Notes under the pieces: model-generated | What the model saw: the letters and a program-made list of their open reading frames with translations, nothing else | Databases searched by the model: none | What the model was told of the DNA's origin: nothing | In this document: positions 44,380 through 53,049 of the stretch, one piece after another | How positions within the stretch are numbered: the first letter of the stretch is position 1 | How the letters are laid out: every line of letters starts with the position of its first letter | Assembly (NCBI GenBank): GCA_019637075.1 | Contig: JAHBWI010000005.1 | Location: 248,001-312,000, forward strand | Reading direction: 5' to 3' | From: Nitrospiraceae bacterium | GTDB lineage: Bacteria > Nitrospirota > Nitrospiria > Nitrospirales > Nitrospiraceae | DNA: 64,000 bases | Program-made: the position numbers and the translations under genes

Positions 44380-45063
44380 CTAGGAGAGGAGCTGACGGAT
44401 ATCCGAGATCGCGAGCCGCCGAAACTTGCGGCCGGACCTAGTCCGATCCAGGACCGCCACCTCGAGGTTTTCGGCTGGAATCTTTTGGGTCGCGACCTGC
44501 TCGAGAGCGGCAAGGCACAGAACCAGCCCGGTCTTAAGCGTCGGCGGCTGGGCATTGCTGTGCTCCCGGAGATAGGTCTGCACGTTTTCGGCGCGGCCGC
44601 CGATCACCGCGAACTTCTTCTCGTCGACAATGCTCCCGTCGAACGAGATTCGGTAGATTTCGTTGGCCTGGCCGTTGTGACCGACCTGGACCACCAGAAT
44701 TTCCACCTCAAGCGGCTTCACATCCTGACCGAAGGCCGTGCCGAGGCTCTGGGAGTAGGCATTGGAGAGGGAGCGGGCACTGACGTCTTCACGGCTGTAC
44801 ATGTAGCCGGTCAAATCGGCATGCCGGATCCCCGCCTTGCGCAAATGTTCGAACTCGCTGTACTTGCCGGCGCCTGCAAAGGCGATGCTGTCGTACACTT
44901 CCGAGACCTTGTGGAGCGACGCGCTGGGGTTGTCGGCCGCCAGCAGCACACCGTCCACATACTCCAGCGCGATGATGGAGCGACCCTTGGCGATGCCCTT
45001 TTTGGCATACTCCGCCTTGTCCTGCATCATCTGTTCGGGAGAGACGTAATACGGTAACGCCAT
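44380..45063 (-). CDS. prcA: 20S proteasome alpha subunit PrcA
   Basis: Structural ring subunit that gates the proteasome core. The 227-residue sequence, starting MALPYYVSPEQMMQDKAEYA, resembles actinobacterial PrcA: ALEYVDGVLLAADNPSASLHK (about 31-51), YDSIAFAGAGKYSEFEHLR and the ADLTGYMYSREDVSAR loop. There is no catalytic N-terminal Thr, as expected for alpha subunits. SD AAGGAG precedes the ATG, and the prcB stop is 3 bases upstream. The flanking order arc-dop-prcB-prcA-pafA matches the actinobacterial operon. Confidence 0.93.
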   Translation of the reverse strand: MALPYYVSPEQMMQDKAEYAKKGIAKGRSIIALEYVDGVLLAADNPSASLHKVSEVYDSIAFAGAGKYSEFEHLRKAGIRHADLTGYMYSREDVSARSLSNAYSQSLGTAFGQDVKPLEVEILVVQVGHNGQANEIYRISFDGSIVDEKKFAVIGGRAENVQTYLREHSNAQPPTLKTGLVLCLAALEQVATQKIPAENLEVAVLDRTRSGRKFRRLAISDIRQLLS

Positions 45064-45066
45064 CGG

Positions 45067-45888
45067 CTAACTTCTCCTTCGGTCGACCATCATGGCTTCA
45101 TAGATTCCACGGATGCGGTCTTCAGTGACATCGGTAATGCCCGATTCGCTCACAATCTTTGCGGTCGGATAGATTCCACGAAGCAGGTCGGGTCCCCCGG
45201 TTCCCACATCCTCGTCCGCGGCATTGTAGAGAGCTCGGAGCGCCAACTGCAGGGCATCCTGCTCCGGCAACGCCGGGCGATAGTGCTCGCGCATCGTATT
45301 GCGCGCATCCTTCCCGCCCGAGCCGATCGCATGGTGATCGGATTCCTCGTAGCGACCGCCGGTGATGTCGTATTTGAAAATGCGGCCTTCTTTGCGTTTG
45401 AGATCGTAACCGACATAGAGGGGCATCACAACCAAGCCCTGAAAGACCATCGGCAGGTTGGCCTTGACCATCTGGCCGAGTTTGTTGGCCTTCCCCTCGC
45501 AGGACAGTTGCACCCCCTCGAGCTTCTCGTAGTGCTCCAGTTCGGTCTGGAACAGTTTGGCCATTTCGATACAAGGGCCTGCCGCGCCGGCGATGGCCAT
45601 CGCGGAGTAATCATCGATGCGGAAGACTTTCTCGATGCGCCGGTCCGCGATCTGAAACCCTTCCGTGGCGCGCCGGTCTCCGGCGATGATGACGCCATCG
45701 CGGTATTTGACGGCCAGGACCGTCGTCCCGTGCGGCACGGGCATCGAGCCCGAGCGGCCGGATTCCTGGGCCATCGGCACCCGTTGATTCAAATCTTTAT
45801 GCCCGGGAGTCAATTCTGGATGATGCTGGGTGAGGAAATCGAAAAAACTGGATCCCTCGGATGGTGGCAAAAAAGGCCCTGTTTTCAT
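45067..45888 (-). CDS. prcB: 20S proteasome beta subunit PrcB
   Basis: Catalytic subunit. A propeptide of 54 residues, containing EGSSFFDFLTQHHPELTPG as in mycobacterial PrcB, precedes the cleavage site HG/TTVLAVKY; the mature protein begins at Thr55. Downstream AGDRRATEGFQIADRRIEKV carries the catalytic-site Lys and Asp, and DEDVGTGGPDLLRGIYP closes the active-site region. Total length 273. The 13-base gap to dop leaves no space for a modifier gene there, where actinobacteria usually have pup. Confidence 0.95.
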   Translation of the reverse strand: MKTGPFLPPSEGSSFFDFLTQHHPELTPGHKDLNQRVPMAQESGRSGSMPVPHGTTVLAVKYRDGVIIAGDRRATEGFQIADRRIEKVFRIDDYSAMAIAGAAGPCIEMAKLFQTELEHYEKLEGVQLSCEGKANKLGQMVKANLPMVFQGLVVMPLYVGYDLKRKEGRIFKYDITGGRYEESDHHAIGSGGKDARNTMREHYRPALPEQDALQLALRALYNAADEDVGTGGPDLLRGIYPTAKIVSESGITDVTEDRIRGIYEAMMVDRRRS

Positions 45889-45901
45889 TCCGTCATCGCC
45901 G

Positions 45902-47401
45902 TCAGGTGGAAAGTTTCGCCAAGAGGACCGCTGCGGTCTCTGACTGGGCCAACAACTCCCCGGTCAAGGCTTCGTTGCCGCGCAGCGGATCCATTAATGG
46001 CACACGTTTGATCTTGTTCTGCCCCACATCGAACATCACGGAGGTCCAACTCACTCCGTACACCGAAGTGGGATAGCGCTTCACACATTGTCCGCGGAAA
46101 TAGGCCCTGGTTCCGGTCGGCGGATTGAACTCCGCCCGGGCAATTTCGTCTTCCAACACGACGCGCTCGATCATGTGGCTCCGTTCGAGCGTGTAGTAGA
46201 GCCCCTTTTCTGGGCGGACATCGTGATATTGCAGGTCCATGAGCCGGATTCTCGGATCGTCCCACCCGCAGCCCTTGCGATCCATATACGACTCGATGAG
46301 ATGCCGTTTGGCCACCCAGTCGAGTTCGCGCACCAGCAGGTGCGGATCGCGTTCGAGCCGATCAAGGACATCTTCCCAGCGCACAAGGATATCCTTTGTG
46401 ACCTGATCGATGTCGCGACAGGCGTAATACCGCTGCGCAGCTTTTAAAAACGCCCGCTGCACTTCGATGGCCGTGATGGGCGTCCCATCGGTCCGCTTGA
46501 GCGTTTCACGGACCTGCAGATCTCGCGACACCTCTTTGATGGCGCGTACGGGATCCGCGAGGTCAATGCGCGGCACCTCAGCACCGGCCTCGAGCAATTC
46601 GAGAACGATGGACAAGGTGCCGACTTTGAGATACGTCGACAGCTCGGCCATGTTCGCGTCGCCCACGATCACGTGGAAACGGCGATACTTCCCCGGATCC
46701 GAATGCGGTTCATCTCGCGTGTTGATGATAGGCCGCTTCACCATTGTATTGAGATCCACCAGCGTCTCAAAAAAATCCGCGCGCTGCGAGATCTGGTATT
46801 CCGTCTGGCTCGTCTGATTCTCGGCGCCGACCTTGCCCGCACCCGCATAGATCAAGCGCGTCACCAGAAACGGCGTCATGGTTTGGATGATGCGATCGAA
46901 AGGCACCGCCCGCGACACCATATAGTCTTCGTGATAGCCGTAACTGTTGCCTTTGCCGTCCGAATTGTTCTTGTACAGCACGAACTGCTCACGGCCGCGG
47001 GCCTTCACGACCCCCTCGAGCGCCTGCGCCATGATCCGCTCACCGATCCGCTCGAAGGCCACGATTTCCCGCGCCGTCGTACATTCGGGCGTCGAATACT
47101 CCGGATGTGCGCCGTCCACGTAGAGACGGCCGCCGTTGGCCAACACCTTGTTCAGCTGACGGTTGTAGTCGGGACCGGGCCGCTCGCGTTCCCCTTCCAC
47201 CTCGAAGCCACGAGCATCCAGCAACGGATTCTCGTTCTCGTAGTCCCACACCGCGTGAGGCGAGGGCAAGTGAGGGTAATAGCCGATGACGTGGATGGAG
47301 TTCGCCACCGGATCCGTGGCGTTCGGATCCCGACTGGCGATACCAAATTCAGTCTCCGTGCCGATGACACGGGGATGGGTGCGAGCGTCAGATTCTTTCA
47401 T
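45902..47401 (-). CDS. dop: Dop, deamidase/depupylase of the Pup-proteasome system
   Basis: Removes or prepares the Pup-like modifier: deamidates a C-terminal Gln where present and cleaves conjugates. The 499-residue PafA paralogue has VIGTETEFGIAS (about 12-23), a Dop-type longer loop DPVANSIHVIGYYPHLPSPHAV, and the catalytic Asp96 in YVDGAHPEYSTPEC. KNNSDGKGNSYGYHEDYM is the ATP site. It is distinguished from PafA by the WDYENENPLLDARGFEV block. It lies between arc and prcB with no overlap, 15 bases after arc. The start at 47401 is assumed. Confidence 0.93.
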   Translation of the reverse strand: MKESDARTHPRVIGTETEFGIASRDPNATDPVANSIHVIGYYPHLPSPHAVWDYENENPLLDARGFEVEGERERPGPDYNRQLNKVLANGGRLYVDGAHPEYSTPECTTAREIVAFERIGERIMAQALEGVVKARGREQFVLYKNNSDGKGNSYGYHEDYMVSRAVPFDRIIQTMTPFLVTRLIYAGAGKVGAENQTSQTEYQISQRADFFETLVDLNTMVKRPIINTRDEPHSDPGKYRRFHVIVGDANMAELSTYLKVGTLSIVLELLEAGAEVPRIDLADPVRAIKEVSRDLQVRETLKRTDGTPITAIEVQRAFLKAAQRYYACRDIDQVTKDILVRWEDVLDRLERDPHLLVRELDWVAKRHLIESYMDRKGCGWDDPRIRLMDLQYHDVRPEKGLYYTLERSHMIERVVLEDEIARAEFNPPTGTRAYFRGQCVKRYPTSVYGVSWTSVMFDVGQNKIKRVPLMDPLRGNEALTGELLAQSETAAVLLAKLST

Positions 47402-47416
47402 GAAATGTCCGGCGCC

Positions 47417-49186
47417 TTAGAGGTAGTGCCCAGTAGTGACGGTCTCGATTTGTCGAGACTCCGCCGGCCCGCCGCTGATCGTCCGGAGGTGGACGATCTT
47501 TTCGCCCTTCTTACCCGCCACCTTGGCCCAATCGTCCGGATTGGTGGTGTTGGGCAGATCTTCATGCTCCTTGAATTCTTCTCGGATTGCACGCACAAGA
47601 TCCTCGGACCGCAAGCCGGCCCCTTCCTGTGCGATGGCTCGCTTGACCGCATACTTCTTGGCACGGGAAACGATGCCTTCGATCAAAGCGCCGCTCGCAA
47701 AATCCTTGAAGTAGAGCACTTCTTTCTCGCCATTCGCGTATGTCACTTCAATGAACTTGTTCTCCTCGGACGTGGCGTACATCGCCTCGACCGTCATCTT
47801 GATGAGCGCATCGACCAATGCCCGGGCGTCCCCACCGTGCTGTTTCAAATCGCCTTCTGCGAAGGGCAGATCGGTGGTCACGTACTTGGAGAAAATATCT
47901 CGAGCCGCGGTCACGTCGGGGCGACCCACTTTGACCTTCACATCCAATCGTCCCGCGCGCAACACTGCCGGGTCGATGAGATCTTGCCGGTTGCTGGCCC
48001 CGATCACAATGACATTGTTCAGCCGCTCCACCCCGTCGATTTCCGAGAGGAACTGCGGCACGATCGTGGATTCGATGTCCGAGGAAATCCCCGTGCCTCG
48101 CGTGCGGAACAGCGCGTCCATTTCGTCGAAGAAGACGATCACCGGATGGCCGTGATCAGCCCGCTCCTTGGCCTTCTGGAAGACCTCCCGGACCTGGCGC
48201 TCCGACTCGCCGACATACTTACTGAGAAGCTCCGGTCCCTTCACGTGAAGGAAGTAGCTCCGGAGCTGTTTCCCCTTGAGATGACCGAGCTTCTTCGCGA
48301 TGGAATTGGCCACCGCCTTCGCAATCAGCGTCTTGCCGCACCCCGGCGGGCCATAGAGAAGCACGCCTTTCGGCGCACTGAGTTTATAGTCCTGGAAAAT
48401 ATGCGGATAGAGGAACGGCAGCTCGACCGCATCGCGGACCTGCTCGATCTCACGCTGGAGGCCGCCGATGTGTTCATAGTCGACATCGGGTACCTCTTCG
48501 AGCACCAACTCCTCCGCTTCCGACTTCGGCAGCTTCTCGATCACGCAACCTGATCGTGGGTCATAGAGCAAGTGGTCGCCCACGCTCAGACGCTCGGCCA
48601 CGAGCGGCTCCCCGAGCTCAGCCACCTTCTCTTCGTCGAAGTGTAACGTCACCAGGGCCCGATTGCCTTCGAGACCGGCCTTCAAGCGGACAACTTCGCC
48701 CTGTACGTCAAAGCCGCGGGCTTCGATGACGTTCAATGCTTCGTTGAGAATGACCTCCTGGCCTTTACGCAAGTCCTTCCCCTTCACGGAAGGATGCAGG
48801 CTCACCTTCATCTTGCGGCCGGACACGTAGACGTTTCCGGTGCCATCGTCATTCAAACTGGTGAAGATGCCGTATGTTGAGGGCGGCGCCGTCAGCTTTT
48901 CGACTTCGGCGCGGAGTGCTTCGATTTGGGATTTGGCTTCTTGGAGAGTGGCGACCAGTTTTTCGTTCTGCTTGGTCGCCTGTTCGAGCTGGTAGCGCGA
49001 CTGATAGAGTCGACGAATCTCCTCCTCCATCGACTGGATTTGGACGCGGAGTTTTTCGGCCTCGCGCGCGTGATCGTCGTTTTTGTGAATCACGTCCCCA
49101 TCTCCGTCAGAGAGTTTCTTGGTGATGCGCTTGACGGAATCACGTAAGGACCGGAGTCGGCCTGGACTCCCTTTGGATTCGGCCAT
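47417..49186 (-). CDS. arc: Proteasomal AAA+ ATPase ARC/Mpa
   Basis: Unfoldase ring that feeds tagged proteins into the 20S core. In the 589-residue protein a coiled coil (about 35-100) binds the modifier, and two OB-fold domains (about 100-225) follow. The AAA module has YGPPGCGKTLIAKAVA (Walker A, about 278-292), VIVFFDEMDALFRTRGTG (Walker B, about 349) and GASNRQDLIDPAVLRAGR. The last residues GHYL resemble the HbYX-type gate-opening tail (Mpa ends QYL). The ATG at 49186 starts MAESKGSPGR; twelve upstream codons are non-homologous. A promoter lies about 60 bases upstream. Confidence 0.93.
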   Translation of the reverse strand: MAESKGSPGRLRSLRDSVKRITKKLSDGDGDVIHKNDDHAREAEKLRVQIQSMEEEIRRLYQSRYQLEQATKQNEKLVATLQEAKSQIEALRAEVEKLTAPPSTYGIFTSLNDDGTGNVYVSGRKMKVSLHPSVKGKDLRKGQEVILNEALNVIEARGFDVQGEVVRLKAGLEGNRALVTLHFDEEKVAELGEPLVAERLSVGDHLLYDPRSGCVIEKLPKSEAEELVLEEVPDVDYEHIGGLQREIEQVRDAVELPFLYPHIFQDYKLSAPKGVLLYGPPGCGKTLIAKAVANSIAKKLGHLKGKQLRSYFLHVKGPELLSKYVGESERQVREVFQKAKERADHGHPVIVFFDEMDALFRTRGTGISSDIESTIVPQFLSEIDGVERLNNVIVIGASNRQDLIDPAVLRAGRLDVKVKVGRPDVTAARDIFSKYVTTDLPFAEGDLKQHGGDARALVDALIKMTVEAMYATSEENKFIEVTYANGEKEVLYFKDFASGALIEGIVSRAKKYAVKRAIAQEGAGLRSEDLVRAIREEFKEHEDLPNTTNPDDWAKVAGKKGEKIVHLRTISGGPAESRQIETVTTGHYL

Positions 49187-49247
49187 CGTCCTACTCGTCG
49201 GATCGTTCGAAAGCCTTGCCAACCATTGCAGTCCAAGTCTTTTTCGG

Positions 49248-49276
49248 ATTCTATCACCCGCCTATGGGGTGGTCAA
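49248..49276 (-). promoter_or_regulatory. Promoter for the proteasome operon
   Basis: On the minus strand TTGACC (49271-49276), 17 bases, TAGAAT (49248-49253) gives a good sigma-70 match, placing the start near 49241 and a leader of about 55 bases before arc. Confidence 0.6.
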
Positions 49277-49348
49277 CAGGACCGGCGCAATGCGTGAACC
49301 GATAATCCACCTGCACGACATAGCAACGTACAACTCACTCTGCATCCC

Positions 49349-49972
49349 TCACTTCACCGCATCGAGCAGTTCACGCGCAGCAGCACCGACGTTGCCCGCA
49401 GCGAGCAACGCGGAGATCACGGCCACTCCGTGAGCGCCGGCCCTCCGCATGTCCCGCGCACGAGCCGCCGTGACACCGCCGATTCCGAAAATCGGAATGC
49501 GCACCCGCGATGCGGCTTCCTCCAGAACACGCAATCCCAGCGGAGCGCCGAACTCCCGCTTCGAAGGCGTCTCATAGATGGGACCGAGCACGACAAAATC
49601 CGCTCCCTGATCTTCCGCGGCACGCACGCCATCGACGCTGTGCACCGATACCGCAACCAACTGTTCAGGCGCCAACAATTTTCTGACGACTGCAGCAGGA
49701 AGACTCGTTTCGCGAAGGTGCACACCCGCCGTCGGCAGGACCATAGCCAGATCGGCACGGTCGTTGATCAGCAACTTCGCGCCTTGCGCCATGACCGCCC
49801 GTCGCAAGGGCTCGGCCAGCGCCAGCAGATCTCTGGTTCCGAGGTCACGTTCCCGCAATTGAATGGCACGCACACCGGCGCGCATCGCGAGATCAAGAAC
49901 GGATAGGAGAGGACGCCCCGCAGTTTGGTGACGATCCGTCACCAAATAGAGACGAAAGTCAATTCGAGCCAT
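49349..49972 (-). CDS. thiE: Thiamine phosphate synthase ThiE family
   Basis: Couples HMP-diphosphate with thiazole phosphate to give thiamine monophosphate. The 207-residue TIM barrel has RAIQLRERDL (about 35-44, pyrophosphate-binding QLRxK-type), KLLINDRAD (about 85), GVHLRE, LGPIYETPSKREFG (about 126) and FGIGGVTAARA with phosphate-binding glycines. The relaxed GPIYETPSK leaves the TenI subfamily as a minor alternative. It is the last gene of the thi operon, 115 bases after thiG. Confidence 0.86.
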   Translation of the reverse strand: MARIDFRLYLVTDRHQTAGRPLLSVLDLAMRAGVRAIQLRERDLGTRDLLALAEPLRRAVMAQGAKLLINDRADLAMVLPTAGVHLRETSLPAAVVRKLLAPEQLVAVSVHSVDGVRAAEDQGADFVVLGPIYETPSKREFGAPLGLRVLEEAASRVRIPIFGIGGVTAARARDMRRAGAHGVAVISALLAAGNVGAAARELLDAVK

Positions 49973-50087
49973 CCGGGGAAAAATCTGAGCCTAAGCGGTG
50001 AGTCCTAACCTTCTCCTGCGTATGAACAGCGACCCAGGTTCAGTACTCACCTCACGACTTGGAACTGATCACTGACCACTACACTGC

Positions 50088-50867
50088 CTAGAGCATGCCC
50101 TCGATAGGGCTGCTCGCCGTCGCATAGAGCTTTCTCGGAATACGTCCGGCCTTGTAGGCAAGCCGACCGGCCCACACGGCATATTTCATGGCTTCGGCCA
50201 TGGCGATCGGATCCTTTGCTCCGGCAATCGCGGTGTTCATCAACACCGCATCGGCACCATACTCCATCGCCAGCGCGGCATCCGAAGCCGTCCCGACTCC
50301 GGCATCCACGATGACCGGCACCTTCACGGTCTCCATGATAATTTTCAGATTGTAAGGGTTGCGAATCCCGAGGCCGGATCCGATGGGCGCAGCCAAAGGC
50401 ATCACAGCCGGGCAGCCGATGTCGACCAACCGCTGGGCCACAATCGGGTCATCGTTCGTATAGGGCAAAACAACGAAGCCTTCCTTCACCAGAATTTTTG
50501 CGGCTTCGATCAGGCCGGCCGTATCCGGGAAAAGCGTCTTCTCATCGCCGATGACTTCCAATTTCACCAAGTCTGAGACGCCGGCCGCCCGAGCCAATCG
50601 CGCGTAGCGTACCGCGTCCTCCACCGTATAACAGCCCGCCGTGTTCGGCAGGATGATGTACTTCTTCGGATCGAGGTAGTCGAGCAGATTCTCCTTTGAC
50701 CGATCCGTGATATTCACACGACGCACGGCAACCGTCACAACCTCGGCGCCGGACACTTCGATTGCCTTCTGCGTCTCGACGAAGTTCTTATACTTTCCGG
50801 TGCCCACCCACAGACGGGACTTGAATTCCCGTCCGGCAATCACCAAACGATCGTTGGTCGTATCCAT
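50088..50867 (-). CDS. thiG: Thiazole synthase ThiG
   Basis: Forms the thiazole phosphate ring from DXP, a glycine-derived imine and ThiS thiocarboxylate. The 259-residue TIM barrel has [10 protein letters not shown] (about 19-28), [28 protein letters not shown] (about 70-90), [16 protein letters not shown] with the Schiff-base Lys near 102, and [20 protein letters not shown]. It is transcribed with thiS (6-base gap). Length and motifs are standard. Confidence 0.96.
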   Translation of the reverse strand: MDTTNDRLVIAGREFKSRLWVGTGKYKNFVETQKAIEVSGAEVVTVAVRRVNITDRSKENLLDYLDPKKYIILPNTAGCYTVEDAVRYARLARAAGVSDLVKLEVIGDEKTLFPDTAGLIEAAKILVKEGFVVLPYTNDDPIVAQRLVDIGCPAVMPLAAPIGSGLGIRNPYNLKIIMETVKVPVIVDAGVGTASDAALAMEYGADAVLMNTAIAGAKDPIAMAEAMKYAVWAGRLAYKAGRIPRKLYATASSPIEGML

Positions 50868-50873
50868 AGTCGA

Positions 50874-51080
50874 TTACCCCGCTCCGCCACCGATGAAGCT
50901 TAAAATTTCCACGCGGTCTCCATCGCGGAGGCCACGGGTGTCAAAATCCTTCCGATCGAGAATTTCCAGATTCAACTCGACCGCGACCCGGTCCGTCCGG
51001 ATATCCAACTCGCGAAGGAGCGCCGCGACGGTCTGTCCGTCGCTGATACCTCGCGATTCCCCGTTGACCTGGATTTTCAT
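50874..51080 (-). CDS. thiS: Sulfur carrier protein ThiS (atypical C-terminus)
   Basis: A small beta-grasp sulfur donor for thiazole formation. The 68 residues begin MKIQVNGESRGISDGQTVAALL and end SFIGGGAG. Normal ThiS ends in Gly-Gly, which is adenylated and converted to the thiocarboxylate; here Ala-Gly follows the triple glycine, so the GG is not terminal. Either the tail is trimmed by a protease or the terminal AG functions differently. The codons read cleanly into TAA, so this is not an obvious frameshift. It is the promoter-proximal thi gene. Confidence 0.87.
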   Translation of the reverse strand: MKIQVNGESRGISDGQTVAALLRELDIRTDRVAVELNLEILDRKDFDTRGLRDGDRVEILSFIGGGAG

Positions 51081-51100
51081 GCCTGAAATTTCCGTGGTTC

Positions 51101-51130
51101 ATCCTATGCAACGAGAAATCCGATTGTCAA
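51101..51130 (-). promoter_or_regulatory. Promoter for thiSGE
   Basis: On the minus strand a perfect TTGACA (51125-51130), an 18-base spacer and TAGGAT (51101-51106) precede thiS. The start would be near 51094, leaving only about 14 bases of leader, too short for a TPP riboswitch. Confidence 0.6.
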
Positions 51131-51194
51131 CCAAGCGTGAACCGACTTGCCAGTGCGGGGGAATTGCGATCAGAATGGCGTCCGAGGAACGACG

Positions 51195-51692
51195 ATGGCC
51201 CAGAGCGAACAGATCCATCAACTCGCCCAACTCTTTCGCGCCATGGCGGACCTGCTGGCGGCCAGGCGGGCCAATCCCTATCGGGTTCGCGCCTACCGCC
51301 GGGCGGCGGACTCATTGATGGCCTTGGAAGGTGACGTCGCGGAGATGGCCAGGCAAGATCAGCTGGAAGACATTCCGGGAATCGGCCGCGACCTTGCCGA
51401 TAAGATCCGAGAGTTCCTTGCGACCGGCACGCTGCGGGCGTACGAAGAACTCAAAACGCCCTTGCCCAAGGAAGTGGAAGACTGGGCAACGCTGCCGGGC
51501 CTCTCCAATGCCCTGGTGAGCTACCTCTACATGCGGCTGGGCATCCGCACCCTGGACGACCTGCAAGCCCTGGTCAAATCTCACCTGCTTCGGACGCTGC
51601 CGGGATTTACCGGAACGGAAGAGTCGTTACTCGACGCAATCGGAGAACGACAAGCTTCCGCCTCGACTACGAAACCGGCCGAAGCTCCTTGA
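51195..51692 (+). CDS. Helix-hairpin-helix protein resembling the N-terminal domain of PolX
   Basis: A 165-residue protein. Residues about 10-60 (LAQLFRAMADLLAARRANPY, RVRAYRRAADSL) resemble the 8-kDa N-terminal domain of family-X DNA polymerases. Residues about 65-80 (LEDIPGIGRDLADKIREFLA) are a helix-hairpin-helix DNA-binding motif, with a second hairpin-like part near LRTLPGFTGTEESLL. The polymerase palm and the PHP nuclease domain of bacterial PolX are absent. The start at 51195 (MAQSEQ) is chosen by similarity. It ends by overlapping the convergent S41 gene by 26 bases. A DNA-end-binding role is inference. Confidence 0.75.
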   Translation: MAQSEQIHQLAQLFRAMADLLAARRANPYRVRAYRRAADSLMALEGDVAEMARQDQLEDIPGIGRDLADKIREFLATGTLRAYEELKTPLPKEVEDWATLPGLSNALVSYLYMRLGIRTLDDLQALVKSHLLRTLPGFTGTEESLLDAIGERQASASTTKPAEAP

Positions 51693-53016
51693 AGATCTTC
51701 CAGGTCTTCAACAGTTCAACCGCCTTCTGCAATTGGACGTCGTCTTCGAGGGGCACATCGCCAGCCGCATCGGCGCTCTGAGCCGGTGCACCGGTTCCGT
51801 TCTTGTGCGTGTCATCAGCCGGTTTGGACGGCGTGGCCGGTTCTTTGGCGGGCGACGGCGCCTTTGCCGACTTCGGATCGGCCTCTTTGCCGTCCTTCTC
51901 TTTTGCGGCAACCTGCTGCTGCGCCTTGACGACGATATCCGGCGTGATGCCGGTGGACTGAATGGAACGTCCTTTGGGTGTGTAGTATTTGGCCGTCGTC
52001 AATCGAAGGCCGGATCCGTCACCGAGCGGAAGGATCGTCTGGACGGAACCCTTGCCAAACGACGTCGACCCGACAATCACCGCGCGTCCCCAATCTTGCA
52101 AGGCACCGGCTACGATCTCCGATGCGCTGGCTGATCCCTCATTCACCAGCACGATCATGGGAGAGTCTTCAAGGGTCTCCTTCGTCTTAGAGAACCACTC
52201 GTCCTTCTTGCCTTCTCGCCCCTTCGTATAGACGATCAGTTTCCCGTTCCCGACGAACTGCTCGGATACATCCACTGCGGCGGTCAGGAGACCTCCGGGG
52301 TTGTTCCGCAGGTCCAGAATGGTGCCCTGTACCTTCTGCTCCTTGAAGTGTTTCAGCGCCCGTGTGAGATCCTTACCCGTCGCCTCTTGGAACTGAGTCA
52401 ACCGGACATAGCCGATCGTGTTATCGATCACCTTGAATTTCACGCTCTCAATCTTGATGGTATCGCGCACCAACGAGAACATGAGCGGATCCGGGGTGCC
52501 GTCGCGCTGAATCGTGAGGTTGACCTTGGTCCCGCGAGGTCCGCGCATCTTCTGCACGGCATCCATGAGGGTCAGGTCCTTCGTCGGCTCGTCGTTGACC
52601 TTGGTGATGTAGTCGCCGGCCTTGATGCCGGCGCGGAAGGCCGGCGTGCCTTCGATCGGGGCGATCACCGCCAGGCGGTTCTCTTTCACGCCGATCTGAA
52701 TACCGACGCCGCCGAACTCACCCTTCGTCTCGACCTGCATTTCCTTATACATCTCGGGGGTCATATAAGCGGAGTGGGGATCCAAGGTCGACAGCATCCC
52801 GCGAATAGCCCCCTGCACCAGATCCTTGCTCTTGGTCTCGTCCACATAGTGCTTTTGCACTTGTTGCAGGACCTCGGTAAACGTCCGGAGTTCCTCATAG
52901 GTTTCGGACGCATGGCCGGTCCGCTCCAACCCCTTCTCGACGAAGAGGCCGATGCCCAAGGACAACATGACCATCAGCAAGAGGTACAACCACCGCCGGC
53001 TGCGCTGCTGTTCCAT
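51667..53016 (-). CDS. ctpA: Carboxy-terminal processing protease (S41, CtpA-like)
   Basis: A periplasmic serine protease of about 449 residues. An N-terminal hydrophobic segment (about 9-25) is a signal/anchor, a PDZ domain (about 100-185, GGVGIQIGVKENRLAVIAPI) recognises C-termini, and the catalytic core has NEGSASASE with Ser297 and FGKGS with Lys322; the 25-residue spacing equals that of CtpA. A Lys/Ala/Pro-rich tail (about 370-430) follows. The start at 53016 has GGAAGGAA upstream; the frame is open 33 bases more. Following FtsEX-EnvC, it may trim cell-wall enzymes or lipoproteins. Confidence 0.9.
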   Translation of the reverse strand: MEQQRSRRWLYLLLMVMLSLGIGLFVEKGLERTGHASETYEELRTFTEVLQQVQKHYVDETKSKDLVQGAIRGMLSTLDPHSAYMTPEMYKEMQVETKGEFGGVGIQIGVKENRLAVIAPIEGTPAFRAGIKAGDYITKVNDEPTKDLTLMDAVQKMRGPRGTKVNLTIQRDGTPDPLMFSLVRDTIKIESVKFKVIDNTIGYVRLTQFQEATGKDLTRALKHFKEQKVQGTILDLRNNPGGLLTAAVDVSEQFVGNGKLIVYTKGREGKKDEWFSKTKETLEDSPMIVLVNEGSASASEIVAGALQDWGRAVIVGSTSFGKGSVQTILPLGDGSGLRLTTAKYYTPKGRSIQSTGITPDIVVKAQQQVAAKEKDGKEADPKSAKAPSPAKEPATPSKPADDTHKNGTGAPAQSADAAGDVPLEDDVQLQKAVELLKTWKIFKELRPVS

Positions 53017-53049
53017 ATCGTCAGTTCCTTCCTTCCCTCGGTCCCACAT

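Noticed and set aside
46673-48553. 626-residue open frame on the plus strand over arc/dop
   Set aside because: It is antisense to two clearly conserved genes and shows no domain; high GC keeps the opposite strand open.
51081-51194. TPP riboswitch before thiS
   Set aside because: No CTGAGA-type conserved segments and the promoter leaves only about 14 bases of leader.
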